NCBI GenBank assembly: GCA_963806955.1
Contig: CAWDZG010000001.1
Location: forward strand, 682,001-746,000
Source of the DNA: Gaiellasilicea sp963806955
Lineage (GTDB): Bacteria > Actinomycetota > Thermoleophilia > Gaiellales > Gaiellaceae
Reading direction: 5' to 3'
DNA: 64,000 nt
The position numbers were made by a program, and so were the translations under genes. The notes under the pieces were generated by a model. That model had not been told where the DNA came from and did not search any database. It worked only from the letters and a program-made list of their open reading frames with translations. Below are positions 54,501-63,011 of the stretch, one piece after another. Positions within the stretch are counted from its first letter, which is position 1; the number at the start of each line of letters is the position of its first letter.

Positions 54501-56144
54501 CTACTGGGTCGCCCACGAGGTGATGTTCCAGGGCGAGCCTTCCTGCGTCGGGTTGACCGCCGGCCCGCTGACCTTGTTCGCGCGGATCACGAACAGCGGC
54601 CGGGCGAACATCGGGATCGACGGGATGTCCTTGACCATGTACTTCTTCTCGGCCGCGTTCAGCAGCTTGGCCCGCTCCACGGAGCTGAGGGTCGTCGAGA
54701 CCTTGTCGAGCACCTTGGACAGGGCGCGGTTGCAGTACGCACCGTCGTTCTGGTCGCCGCCACAGCCGTAGATGTCCTTGGCCGTGATCGACGAGGACGG
54801 CGAGCCGACCCATGCGAACAGCATGAGGTCCCAGTCACGCGACGGAAGCGTCGTGCCGAACATCACGCCCGCCGTCTGGAAGCGCGGGACGAGCTCGATG
54901 CCGACCGACTTCAGCTGCCGCTGGATGATCTCGAACGTCAGGGCGCGGAGCTGGTTGCCCGTCGTCGTGAAGAACCGGAACGACAGCTTGCCGACGCCGG
55001 GGCACGAGAAGATCTTGTCGTTGCCCGAGCTCGGCCGGTCTGGACCGCCGGTGCAGCCCTTCCCCTTGAGGATGCTGATCACCCGCGACTGGCTGAACGG
55101 ACGGGCCGCGAAGTTCTTCTGGTAGCGGCCGGCCTCGAACGGCTTGAACACGAGGCTCTGGAGCGCCGGGAGGCCCGGAGCGATCTCACCGTAGAGGGCG
55201 CCGGCGACCTGCGGCCGGTTCATGCCGGTGACGAGAGCCTGACGGATGTACGGCTGCTTCAGGGCCGGATGACCCTTCGGGCCGAACTGGATGTCGATGT
55301 GCTCGTAGGTGTAGCCGATCTGGCGATCGACCTTGAACTTGCTGTCCTTCATGAAGTCGGCGATCTGGAGCTGCGGCTGCGGCTCCATGACCTGACCCTC
55401 GCCGGCCTTCAGGGCCTGGAAGCGGGAGTTCGTGTCCAGGATGTAGCGGAAGACGAGCCGGTCGAGCTTCATCTTCGGGCCCGCGTTGAAGCGCGGGTTC
55501 TTCCGCACGGTGATCTGGACGCCCTTCTGCGCGCCAGCGAACAGCCACGGGCCGCTCGACACAGGCACCGAGGTCAGGAACGTGTTGTTCATGTTCTTGC
55601 CCTTGATGATGTGCGCGGCGTACGGGCCACCGGAGACGAGCGACTCCCAGTCGGCGTACGTCTTGCCCTTCTTGAACGTGACGGTGACGGTCTTGCTGTT
55701 ACCGCGCGTCGCCTTCGCGATGTCCTCCCAGCCCGAACGGCTGATCACGTTGTTGTTCGGGTTGACGAACACGCGCCACGTGGCCCAGAAGTCCTCGGCC
55801 ACGACGGGCTTGCCGTCGCTCCACACCGCCGACTTCTTGTACTTGAACTGCACCGTCAGCGGATTCGTCTTGAGCAGCTTCGGCTTCCCCTCGCAGAGCC
55901 GCGGCACGAAGGCAGCGGTCGCATCGCGAATCTGGCAGCCGTACCAGATGTTGTTCAGGACGAGGGCGGTGGCATAGAGGTTGTTACCCACCCAGGGACC
56001 CTGAAGGTTCGGGGGCTCCTGGTCGTGGATAAAGACCACCGTGCCGGCGGACGCCTTCTGAGGCGACGCCGTTGCACCCGGCCCGATGACGAGGCTGGCG
56101 ACGAGCACCAAGCCCGCCAGCAGCCACAGAGAACGTTTACGCAT
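54501..56144 (-). CDS. oppA: Peptide-binding protein, SBP family 5 (system 2)
   Basis: 547 residues. Signal peptide at 1-26 (LWLLAGLVLVASLVIGPGATA) with no lipobox Cys, unlike system 1, so it is either released or held by the uncleaved helix. SBP-5 fold: VVFIHDQEPPNLQGPWVGNN, VQFKYKKSAVWSDGKPVVAEDFW, ITVRKNPRFN, IRQALVTGMNRPQVAGALYG. Two Cys pairs are visible (GCQIRDATAAFVPRLCEG; DIYGCGGDQNDGAYC). Only weakly similar to the system 1 protein, suggesting a different ligand. Confidence 0.9.
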   Translation of the reverse strand: MRKRSLWLLAGLVLVASLVIGPGATASPQKASAGTVVFIHDQEPPNLQGPWVGNNLYATALVLNNIWYGCQIRDATAAFVPRLCEGKPKLLKTNPLTVQFKYKKSAVWSDGKPVVAEDFWATWRVFVNPNNNVISRSGWEDIAKATRGNSKTVTVTFKKGKTYADWESLVSGGPYAAHIIKGKNMNNTFLTSVPVSSGPWLFAGAQKGVQITVRKNPRFNAGPKMKLDRLVFRYILDTNSRFQALKAGEGQVMEPQPQLQIADFMKDSKFKVDRQIGYTYEHIDIQFGPKGHPALKQPYIRQALVTGMNRPQVAGALYGEIAPGLPALQSLVFKPFEAGRYQKNFAARPFSQSRVISILKGKGCTGGPDRPSSGNDKIFSCPGVGKLSFRFFTTTGNQLRALTFEIIQRQLKSVGIELVPRFQTAGVMFGTTLPSRDWDLMLFAWVGSPSSSITAKDIYGCGGDQNDGAYCNRALSKVLDKVSTTLSSVERAKLLNAAEKKYMVKDIPSIPMFARPLFVIRANKVSGPAVNPTQEGSPWNITSWATQ

Positions 56145-56271
56145 GTATCCCCTCCGTTGAAGTTTCTTCCTGCATGTCTTGGACCACGATCCGGAGTGCT
56201 GGCCCGCGCCGCGGTCGAGTGCAGGATCATGTCATCTGACGTGCATCCGACGAATTGGTTAGGAGGCAGTG

Positions 56272-56646
56272 ATGAAAATCCCACGTAGAGGTGAGCAGCC
56301 ACCGCGGCATGCGCCGGACGACTTCGTCGCCGCGGAGGACGCGGGCAGGCTCTCCGACCGCGCCCAGGCGGCGCTCGCGGTGTCCGCCGAGGTCGACTGG
56401 TACGAGGAGAACGGCACGGCGGTCGACGAAGCCGCGTTCGCGCTCTGCCGCCTGCGGCGCGCCGCGGCGGGCCTGCGCGGTGGGCCGAGGGCGGGCGACG
56501 AAGCCGTGCGGCGGGTGCTGGAAGGCGCGAGCCCGGAGGCCGTGCTGTGGCTGGCGAGCCGCACGATCTCGTATCTCGACGAGAACGGGTTCCCTGAGGC
56601 CGTCGAGCCGTGGTTCCCCGATCTGCGCGATCTCGAGGAGGTCTAG
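56272..56646 (+). CDS. Hypothetical helical protein
   Basis: 124 residues from ATG 56272 (GTG 56269 is the alternative); AGGAGG at 56261-56266. Alpha-helical and acidic: EDAGRLSDRAQAALAVSAEV, DEAAFALCRLRRAAAGL, SPEAVLWLASRTISYLDENG, PEAVEPWFPDLRDLEEV. No signal or membrane segment. No family recognised. It is the only plus-strand gene in a long minus-strand block and its stop overlaps the vWA gene stop by CTAG (56643-56646). Confidence 0.7.
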   Translation: MKIPRRGEQPPRHAPDDFVAAEDAGRLSDRAQAALAVSAEVDWYEENGTAVDEAAFALCRLRRAAAGLRGGPRAGDEAVRRVLEGASPEAVLWLASRTISYLDENGFPEAVEPWFPDLRDLEEV

Positions 56647-57608
56647 CGGTCGCGTCGCCAGAGCAGGAGGCCGAGCGGCAGGAAGACGGCCCCGGCGAGC
56701 CAGGGCGCCAGGGCGATCCGGTTCCGCTGCTCGCCGCGGACGGCGGTCGGGCCCTGGCCGAGCAGCTCGCGGGCCTTCCCGAGCGCCGGCCCGAGCTCGT
56801 CCTCGGCGTAGACAGAGCCGGCGAGAGCCTCTGCGGCGGCGGCGAGGATGCCGCGCGAGCGCGGGTCCGGGGTGTACTGCGGCTCGGGGTCGGGACCGTC
56901 GTAGACCCGCTCGTCCGGCCCCCAGACGTGGATGAAGATCGTGTCGACGCCCGGCGGCCGGCGGAAGGCCGCGCCGATCTTCGCGCCGGAGACGGGCACG
57001 CTCTCGCCGTCTGTGAGCACGACCAGCAGCCGCTTGCGGGCCGTCGGCGAGAAGTAGCGGCGGCTGACGACGGTCTCGAGCGCAGACAGGCGGGTGGCCG
57101 TCGAGACGAAGGATCCCTGCGGCGGCGGCCGGTCGATTCCGATCGAGCGGCGCAGCGTGGCGACGAAGACGTCGTCGTCGATGCTCGGAAAGAGGTGTGG
57201 CAGGACACGGTCGGTGAACGAGGCGATCCCGAACGGAACGTCGGGAAACGCGGTGCGGAAGCGGATCGCCGCCTCGTTCGCACGCTCGTACCGGATCGCG
57301 GCGCGCGGGCTCGCGCGCGCCAGCATCGACCGTGACGTGTCGAGAACGACGATCGCCTCTGCGTCGGCGCGGACGCGACGGTCGGACGTCCACTCGACGC
57401 GCGGCTGCGCGGCCGCCAGGCCGAGCAGGAGCGCGGCGACCGCCAGCCCGGCGACCGGGAGCCGCCTCGAGAGCACGGACGGCTCCGGTAGCCCCAGCGA
57501 TCCTCTGACTCTCGCGCCACGGCGTCGGACGAGCCGGTTCGCGACGAGCGGCAGCACGGCGCCGAGGGCGAGCAGCACTCCGAGCGGCGTCAACAGCGTC
57601 ACGTTCAT
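56643..57608 (-). CDS. Membrane vWA-domain protein (BatA-like)
   Basis: 321 residues. N-terminal membrane helices (LLTPLGVLLALGAVLPLVAN and LPVAGLAVAALLLGLAAAQP), vWA domain with metal-ion site DTSRS (Asp90, Ser92, Ser94), later TDGESVPVSG, and a final helix (ALAPWLAGAVFLPLGLLL). The layout (two helices, vWA, one helix) is that of BatA-type partners of MoxR ATPases. Last gene of a six-gene cluster transcribed from about 62 kb. Confidence 0.85.
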   Translation of the reverse strand: MNVTLLTPLGVLLALGAVLPLVANRLVRRRGARVRGSLGLPEPSVLSRRLPVAGLAVAALLLGLAAAQPRVEWTSDRRVRADAEAIVVLDTSRSMLARASPRAAIRYERANEAAIRFRTAFPDVPFGIASFTDRVLPHLFPSIDDDVFVATLRRSIGIDRPPPQGSFVSTATRLSALETVVSRRYFSPTARKRLLVVLTDGESVPVSGAKIGAAFRRPPGVDTIFIHVWGPDERVYDGPDPEPQYTPDPRSRGILAAAAEALAGSVYAEDELGPALGKARELLGQGPTAVRGEQRNRIALAPWLAGAVFLPLGLLLWRRDR

Positions 57609-57614
57609 GACGCG

Positions 57615-58277
57615 CTAGTAGCCGCTGCCGGGGGCACCGGCGCCGGCACCGCGCGAGCCCTTGCCACCCGGGCTCGGGTTCTTGCCGGCGGCGGCCTCGG
57701 TCGGCAGCAGGCCCTCGCCGCGCAGGAGCATCAGCTGCAGGTTGTACTTCGCATCGTCGTTCTCCGGGTCGAGCGCGATCGCCTGCTCGAAGCTCGCGAC
57801 CGCGCTCAGGAGCAACTCGGAGCGGTCCTGGACTCCACCCCCGGGAGGCGCGGCGTTCCACGCGGCGACGCTGAGCACGCCGAGCAGCGTCGAGGCGCGC
57901 GACTGCAGTGCCGGGTCGGGGTCGCGTGCGACGATCGCCTCGAGCTGGTCGCTCGTCGCCGTCCGGTGCAGCGCGAGGTTGGGATCGGAGATCGTCGCAT
58001 CCCGGAGCTTGCTCAGGCGCAGGTCGACGAGCATCGCCCTGAACGCGAGATCGTCCTCGATCCCGAGCACGCGCTTGCCGGCGCCGAAGGGCGCGAGCGT
58101 CGGCTGCTGCCACAACCGGCCCGTGCCTGCCCCGGCGCGAAAGCGGACGTCGTCGGCCCGGAGCCGGTCGTCCAGGCGCGTGACATCGATCGCGGCGACC
58201 ACCAGCAGCGCGCCGAGCGCGAGCGACACCGCGGCGAGCACGAGCAGCAGCTCGCGCCGCAAGAGGGCGCGTCTCAT
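57615..58277 (-). CDS. Membrane-anchored TPR-like protein of the MoxR cluster
   Basis: 220 residues. One N-terminal membrane helix (LLLVLAAVSLALGALLVVAAI) and a helical periplasmic part with a TPR-like repeat (LLLSAVASFEQAIALDPENDDAKYNLQLML), then a Gly/Pro/Ser-rich end (GKNPSPGGKGSRGAGAG). BatC/BatE-like in position. Overlaps the next vWA gene by four bases. Confidence 0.75.
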   Translation of the reverse strand: MRRALLRRELLLVLAAVSLALGALLVVAAIDVTRLDDRLRADDVRFRAGAGTGRLWQQPTLAPFGAGKRVLGIEDDLAFRAMLVDLRLSKLRDATISDPNLALHRTATSDQLEAIVARDPDPALQSRASTLLGVLSVAAWNAAPPGGGVQDRSELLLSAVASFEQAIALDPENDDAKYNLQLMLLRGEGLLPTEAAAGKNPSPGGKGSRGAGAGAPGSGY

Positions 58278-59125
58278 GCCGCCGCCCTCGTCTCGGTTCG
58301 CGGCGCGCCGGGCAGCGCCAGCCGGCCGGCGTAGCGTTCGTGACCGGCGAGAGCCACCAAGAAGAGCAGGCCGAGCACGAGCAGAGCCCCGGGCAGCGGG
58401 CGCCGCGCCGCTTCGGGAGGCTCGGGCGTGCGTGCCGTGCCGCCGGCGAGCGGCGTGAACGCCTCCGGCCCGAGGATGCCGCCGAAGAGCGTCCGCGCGT
58501 CGCTCGAAGGGCCGAGCGCGAGCAGCCGGATCGGGATGTGCTCGGCCTTGATCGAGCGCAGCGCGCGCGCCGTTTCCTCGACGTCGTCCGGCGCCGTCTC
58601 GAGGTCGCTGACGAGCAGGATCGAACCGTCCTTGACCCGGTCGCCGACGAGCATGTCGCGGGCGAGCAGGAGCGCCGAGGAGATCCTCGTCCCGCTCCGG
58701 AAGATGTCCGACCAGGGGCTGACGACGGCGCCGGCGGAGGTCGGAGTGAGCAGCCGGATCACCGGCCTGAGCTCGCGCGCGGGCGTGCCCGGCGGCAGGA
58801 GCTCGTAGGAGACGTCGGAGAAGATCACGAGCCCGACGCGGCTGTCCGTCTCGATCAGCGACTCGAGCGTCCGCCGGACGACACCCGATTGGTCGTCGAG
58901 GATCGAGAGCGAGAGGTCGAGGATGACGACGCCCGTCGTCCCCGTCGGCAGCAGGCCGCGGTCGCGCGGGTCGAGACCGCGGGCCGTGGCCACGGCTGCG
59001 ACCAGCAAGGCCACAGCGCCCCCAGCGAAGAGGACTCGGAGCGCAAGCGTCCGCCGCGCCGCCGGGCGGAACGAGCGGACCCCGTGGGCCGAGACGGCCT
59101 GCAGCCGCCTAGTCGGTACGCGCAT
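58274..59125 (-). CDS. Second membrane vWA-domain protein (BatB-like)
   Basis: 283 residues. One N-terminal helix (LFAGGAVALLVAAVATARG), vWA domain with metal site DLSLS (Asp70, Ser72, Ser74), VGLVIFSDVSYELLPPG, SILLVSDLETAPDD, and a C-terminal helix (PGALLVLGLLFLVALAGHE). Two vWA proteins, a DUF58 protein and a MoxR ATPase form the standard cluster thought to insert or activate envelope or metalloenzyme complexes. Overlaps neighbours on both sides. Confidence 0.85.
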   Translation of the reverse strand: MRVPTRRLQAVSAHGVRSFRPAARRTLALRVLFAGGAVALLVAAVATARGLDPRDRGLLPTGTTGVVILDLSLSILDDQSGVVRRTLESLIETDSRVGLVIFSDVSYELLPPGTPARELRPVIRLLTPTSAGAVVSPWSDIFRSGTRISSALLLARDMLVGDRVKDGSILLVSDLETAPDDVEETARALRSIKAEHIPIRLLALGPSSDARTLFGGILGPEAFTPLAGGTARTPEPPEAARRPLPGALLVLGLLFLVALAGHERYAGRLALPGAPRTETRAAA

Positions 59126-60101
59126 GCTGCGCCTCCTCCACGAGCCGGCGCCGCTCTTCTTCGAGCCGGCGCTCCTCCTCCAGCTGCCGCAACTCCTCCT
59201 CGAGCGCGGCGCGGACGCGCTGCGCGAGACCCTTCGTCTGGTCGGCGTGCGGGGCGGTCGGAGACCAGGCGAGCTCGCGCGCGGAGCGGGCGAGCCCGTC
59301 CTCCTCCCCGCGCTCCGCCAGCACCTCGGCGACGAGCTCGAGCGAGCGGCGCTGGTCGGCGGCGCCGTTCGCGCGCTGCGCGTCCTCGAGCAGGGCGAGC
59401 GCCTGCTCGAGCGGCGTCGGGAGCAGCTCCGGCTCGGGCTCCGGCTCCGGCACGACCTCGAGCCGGCGCCGCGGCCAGCCCAGGTACGCGAGCAGGCCGG
59501 CGCCGCCGAGGAAGATCACGCCGCCGGCGGCGAGGATCGACGCCAGCACGCCGGGCGAGCGCCGATAGGACGGCGCGGGCACGGTGGCGTCGTCGAGTCG
59601 CCAGGGAGCCGCGGTGGCGAGGTCGCCGGCGACGAAGCGCGAGTGCACGACCAGCCTCGGCCAGGACAGCTTGAGCGCGCCGCGCCCGCCGCCGCGGTTG
59701 ACGAATTCGACCCGCGCCGGGTCGAACTGGAAGGGCAGCGTGTCGCGTTCCGGCACGCACGCCTGCTTCAGGCAGCGGAGCACATAGGTGACGCGCACGA
59801 CCGCGGCGGAGCCGGCCTCGAACCGCTCCACCCGCGCGCGCCCCACGCGCCGCCACGGAGCGAAGGCCGCCTGCACCTTGACCGCGCTCGGATCGACGTG
59901 GCGGAGGTCGATCGCGACGTCGACCTGGGCACGCACCGTGTCGCCGAAGACGACGATCCGATCGGAGAGCGTGGCGCGCGCCCGCAGCGGGCGCAGGGTC
60001 GACGTGTCCTCGCTGTCGGAGCGCAGCAGCAGCGCGCCGGCGACCGCGAGGCCCGCGAGCACGACCACGGCGGCGAGGATCCCGATCCGGCGTCGCGTCA
60101 T
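59109..60101 (-). CDS. Membrane protein with beta-rich outer domain and coiled-coil tail (BatD-like position)
   Basis: 330 residues from the ATG at 60099-60101, overlapping the DUF58 stop as ATGA. Signal/anchor helix (IGILAAVVVLAGLAVAGALL), beta-rich extracytoplasmic domain (about 35-180: ARATLSDRIVVFGDTVRAQV), second helix (SILAAGGVIFLGGAGLLAYL), Pro/Glu linker EPEPEPELL, then a long charged coiled coil (RVRAALEEELRQLEEERRL). It occupies the BatD slot. Function unknown beyond the cluster context. Confidence 0.75.
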   Translation of the reverse strand: MTRRRIGILAAVVVLAGLAVAGALLLRSDSEDTSTLRPLRARATLSDRIVVFGDTVRAQVDVAIDLRHVDPSAVKVQAAFAPWRRVGRARVERFEAGSAAVVRVTYVLRCLKQACVPERDTLPFQFDPARVEFVNRGGGRGALKLSWPRLVVHSRFVAGDLATAAPWRLDDATVPAPSYRRSPGVLASILAAGGVIFLGGAGLLAYLGWPRRRLEVVPEPEPEPELLPTPLEQALALLEDAQRANGAADQRRSLELVAEVLAERGEEDGLARSARELAWSPTAPHADQTKGLAQRVRAALEEELRQLEEERRLEEERRRLVEEAQHARTD

Positions 60102-61022
60102 CCGATCGCCCCGCGCCGCGCGCGGCGGAACTCGGTCCAGTCGAGGAAGGACGCGAGCACCTCCGCCTGGTCGTCGGAGGAGATCACGATCGGGATCGAG
60201 ATCGAGCAGGACGAGCTCGTCGAGCAGCGCGAGCAGCCGCTCCTCGTGCGCGCGCCGCCGCGCAGCGGCCTCCTTTCGGGTCAGGCGCACGTGGCTGACG
60301 CGGCCGGAGCGAGGATCGCGCAGCGGCACGACGATGCCGCTCACGTCCGGGAAGCTCTGCTCCCACGTCGGATCCTGGATCACGACCGGGATCACGTCCC
60401 AGAGGTGCTCGACCGCGGTCAGCCAGGTCTCGCGGCTCGGCGGCTCGAGGAAGTCCGAGAGGACGAAGACGAAGCTCCCGGCGGTGACGTTGCGGCGGTG
60501 CTCGAAGAGATGCTGCAACGAGCGCTCGACCCCGTCCGCGGGTCCCTGCCAGCCGGCGGTCTCCACCCGCTCCTCGCGGACGTGTGCGAGCCGGCGTTCG
60601 CCGCGCGGCGGCAGCCAGTACGCGTCGCCGTCGGCGTGGTCGACGTAGCCGACGAAGCCGCCCGCCTGCGCCGCGCTCGCGAGCACGATGTCCATCACGG
60701 TGCGCATCGCCTTCGCCTTGTCGAGCCACGGCAGCGGCGGCGCGAAGTGCGCGAGCTCCGGGCGGCGGTCTGCGACGACGACGAGCCGAGGGCCTTCGTC
60801 GGCGTAGCGCTCGCGAACGACGAACTCGTCCTGCCCGCGCGCCGACGACAGCCGGGCGGAGGCGCCCCAGTCGATCGTGCGGATGTCGTCCCCGGGCCGG
60901 TAGGGCCGCGAGCCCGCGACCTCGGAACCGCGCCCGCGACGGACGCTTCGCATCGTGCCGTGGGTGAGCCCGATCAGGCGGCGCCGTGCGACGAGTTGGA
61001 AGGTCTGGTTGCCGCTGCTCAA
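60098..61022 (-). CDS. DUF58 protein of the MoxR cluster (one +1 frameshift)
   Basis: TTG 61022 overlaps the MoxR stop (TTGA). GSRPYRPGDDIRTIDWGASA is the DUF58 hallmark; ARGQDEFVVRERYADEGPRL, GSFVFVLSDFLEPPSRETWL and VVIQDPTWEQSFPDV follow. At the G run 60192-60194 coding moves +1: LDELVLLDLDP continues IVISSDDQAEVLASFLDWTE and ends at a TGA overlapping the next ATG. Repaired length is 307 residues. DUF58 proteins carry a vWA-like fold and partner MoxR ATPases. Confidence 0.85.
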
Positions 61023-62062
61023 CTTCCGGCCTCGACGGGCCGCTCGTGGAACAGCGGATCCTCGTCGGAGCCGGGGCGGGGCGCGAGCTCGAGGCAGGCC
61101 TGGCGGAACTCCTCGATCGCGGCGGGCCACCCGGCCGCACGCGCGCGGGCGACGAGGGCGGGCGTGAAGACGACGCGATGCACGAGCACGGGGACGAAGA
61201 GCCGCTCGACGTCCTCGGGGACGACGTAGCCGCGGCCGTTCAGGAGCGCCCAGGCGCGCGCGACGCGCTCGACCGCGAGGCTGCCGCGCACCGAGCTGCC
61301 GATCGAGACGACCTCGAGGTCGCGCGTCGCGCGGACGAGGTCGACGATCCAGTTGTGCAGGACCTCGTCCACGTAGACGTCGTGTGAGGCGTCGCGCAGC
61401 TCGCGGACGTCATCCAGGCTGACGGCCGGTCGCAGCTCTCCGAGCGGGTGCCGGTACCGCTGCTCCTCGAGGATCCGGCGCTCCTCGATCACGCCCGGGT
61501 AGCCGAGCGCCGTCCGGAGCAGGAAGCGGTCGAGCTGCGCCTCCGGCAGCGGGAACGTCCCCTCGTACTCGATCGGGTTCTCGGTCGCGAGCAGGAAGAA
61601 CGGATCAGGCAGCTGACGCGTCTCGCCGTCGACGGTGACCTGGCCCTCGGCCATCGCCTCGAGCAGCGCCGACTGGGTCTTCGGCGTCGCTCGGTTGATC
61701 TCGTCGACGAGCAGGACGTTGGTGAAGATCGGGCCCGGACGGAACTCGAAGTCACGGCTCTTCTGGTCGAAGATGGACATGCCGGTGACGTCGGTCGGCT
61801 GCAGGTCCGGCGTGCACTGGATCCGCGTGACGTCGACGCCGTCGATCGAGCCGCCGATCGCCCGTGCGAGCACGGTCTTCGCGGTGCCTGGGACGTCCTC
61901 GAGCAGCACGTGGCCCCCGCACATCAGCGCGGCGAGGACGAGCTTGACCTCCTCGCGCTTGCCGTAGACGACCGTCTCGATGTTGTCGAGCAGCCGCGTG
62001 GCGACGTCGATCGCGGGCGCGAAGCGATCGGGCTCCTGCTCGCGCTCGACCCCGGACTCCAT
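61019..62062 (-). CDS. MoxR-family AAA+ ATPase
   Basis: 347 residues from the ATG at 62060-62062; a TTG at 62068 is possible. Walker A LLEDVPGTAKTVLARAI (P-loop at 57-63), Walker B NVLLVDEINRA, sensor 1 FFLLATENPIEYEGTF, arginine-containing LDRFLLRT, and the lid domain. A cytosolic chaperone-like ATPase that acts on vWA partners. First gene of the cluster, 58 bases after atpG; it could be read from the atp promoter. Preceded by CGGCCTTAACAG and a plausible Shine-Dalgarno is lacking. Confidence 0.9.
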   Translation of the reverse strand: MESGVEREQEPDRFAPAIDVATRLLDNIETVVYGKREEVKLVLAALMCGGHVLLEDVPGTAKTVLARAIGGSIDGVDVTRIQCTPDLQPTDVTGMSIFDQKSRDFEFRPGPIFTNVLLVDEINRATPKTQSALLEAMAEGQVTVDGETRQLPDPFFLLATENPIEYEGTFPLPEAQLDRFLLRTALGYPGVIEERRILEEQRYRHPLGELRPAVSLDDVRELRDASHDVYVDEVLHNWIVDLVRATRDLEVVSIGSSVRGSLAVERVARAWALLNGRGYVVPEDVERLFVPVLVHRVVFTPALVARARAAGWPAAIEEFRQACLELAPRPGSDEDPLFHERPVEAGS

Positions 62063-62119
62063 GGGCAACGATCCTAATCGGACCGCCGGTGGCCGCTGTT
62101 AAGGCCGAGTTATGGCCCG

Positions 62120-63011
62120 CTAGGCCAGCGCCTCGGCGCCGGCGACGACCTCCAGGATCTCCTGGGTGATCTCCGCCTGGCGGGCGCGGTTCATCTGCAG
62201 CGTCAGCGTGTCGATCAGCTCGCCCGCGTTCTTCGAGGCGTTGCGCATCGCCGTCATCCGGGCGCCCTGCTCCGAGGCGGCCGACTCGAGCAGCGCCCGG
62301 AAGACCTGCGTCTCGAGGTAGACCGGCAGCAGCCGCGCGAGGATCTCCTCCGGCTCGGGCTCGAAGATGAAGTCGCCGCGCATGGCGTCGTCGCGGCGCT
62401 CCTCCTCGTCCGTCTCGAGAATGTCGGCCGAGATCGGCAGCAGGTCCTGCTCGGTGACGGTCTGGACGAGCGGCGAGACGTAGGCGTTGTAGACGAGCAC
62501 GACCTGGTCGACCTCGCCGTCGACGTAGAGCTCGCCGACCCGGTGCGCGATCGCCTGCGCATCCGAGTAGCCGGGCTGGTCGGTGAAGCCGGTGTACTCG
62601 GCCGCCGTCTCGTAGCCGCGGAACGCGAGCGTCGAGCGGCCGCGCTTGCCGATCGCGACGAAACGGACGTCCTTGCCCTCGCCGCGCAGCTGCCGCTCGA
62701 GGGCGAACGCCCGCCGCAGGATCTGCGCGTTGAAGGGGCCGGCGAGGCCGCGGTCGCCGGTGAGCGCGACGATCGCGACGGTCTTCACCTCGTCGCGCTG
62801 CTGCAGCAGCGGCAGTCCCGCGGACCGACGTGCTCGCCCGGCCGACGCCGGCGATCAGCTCGCGCATCGTCTCGGCGTACGGGCGCATCGCCTCGATCCG
62901 GGTCTGCGCGCGCCGCAGCCGGGCCGAGGCGACGAGCTCCATCGCCTTCGTGATCTTGCGCGTGTTCTTGACGGAGCGGACGCGCCGCTTGAGATCCTGG
63001 ACCGAGGCCAT
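62120..63011 (-). CDS. atpG: ATP synthase F1 gamma subunit (one +1 frameshift)
   Basis: N-terminal helix MASVQDLKRRVRSVKNTRK, ITKAMELVASARLRRAQ, then near 62817-62819 the frame moves +1: GRASTSVRG continues LPLLQQRDEVKTVAIVALTG to the conserved C-terminal helix (NASKNAGELIDTLTLQMNRA, RQAEITQEILEVVAGAEAL). Removing one base of the C run restores 296 residues. Forms the rotating shaft of F1. An essential gene, so the shift is almost surely an assembly error. Directly follows atpA on the same strand. Confidence 0.93.
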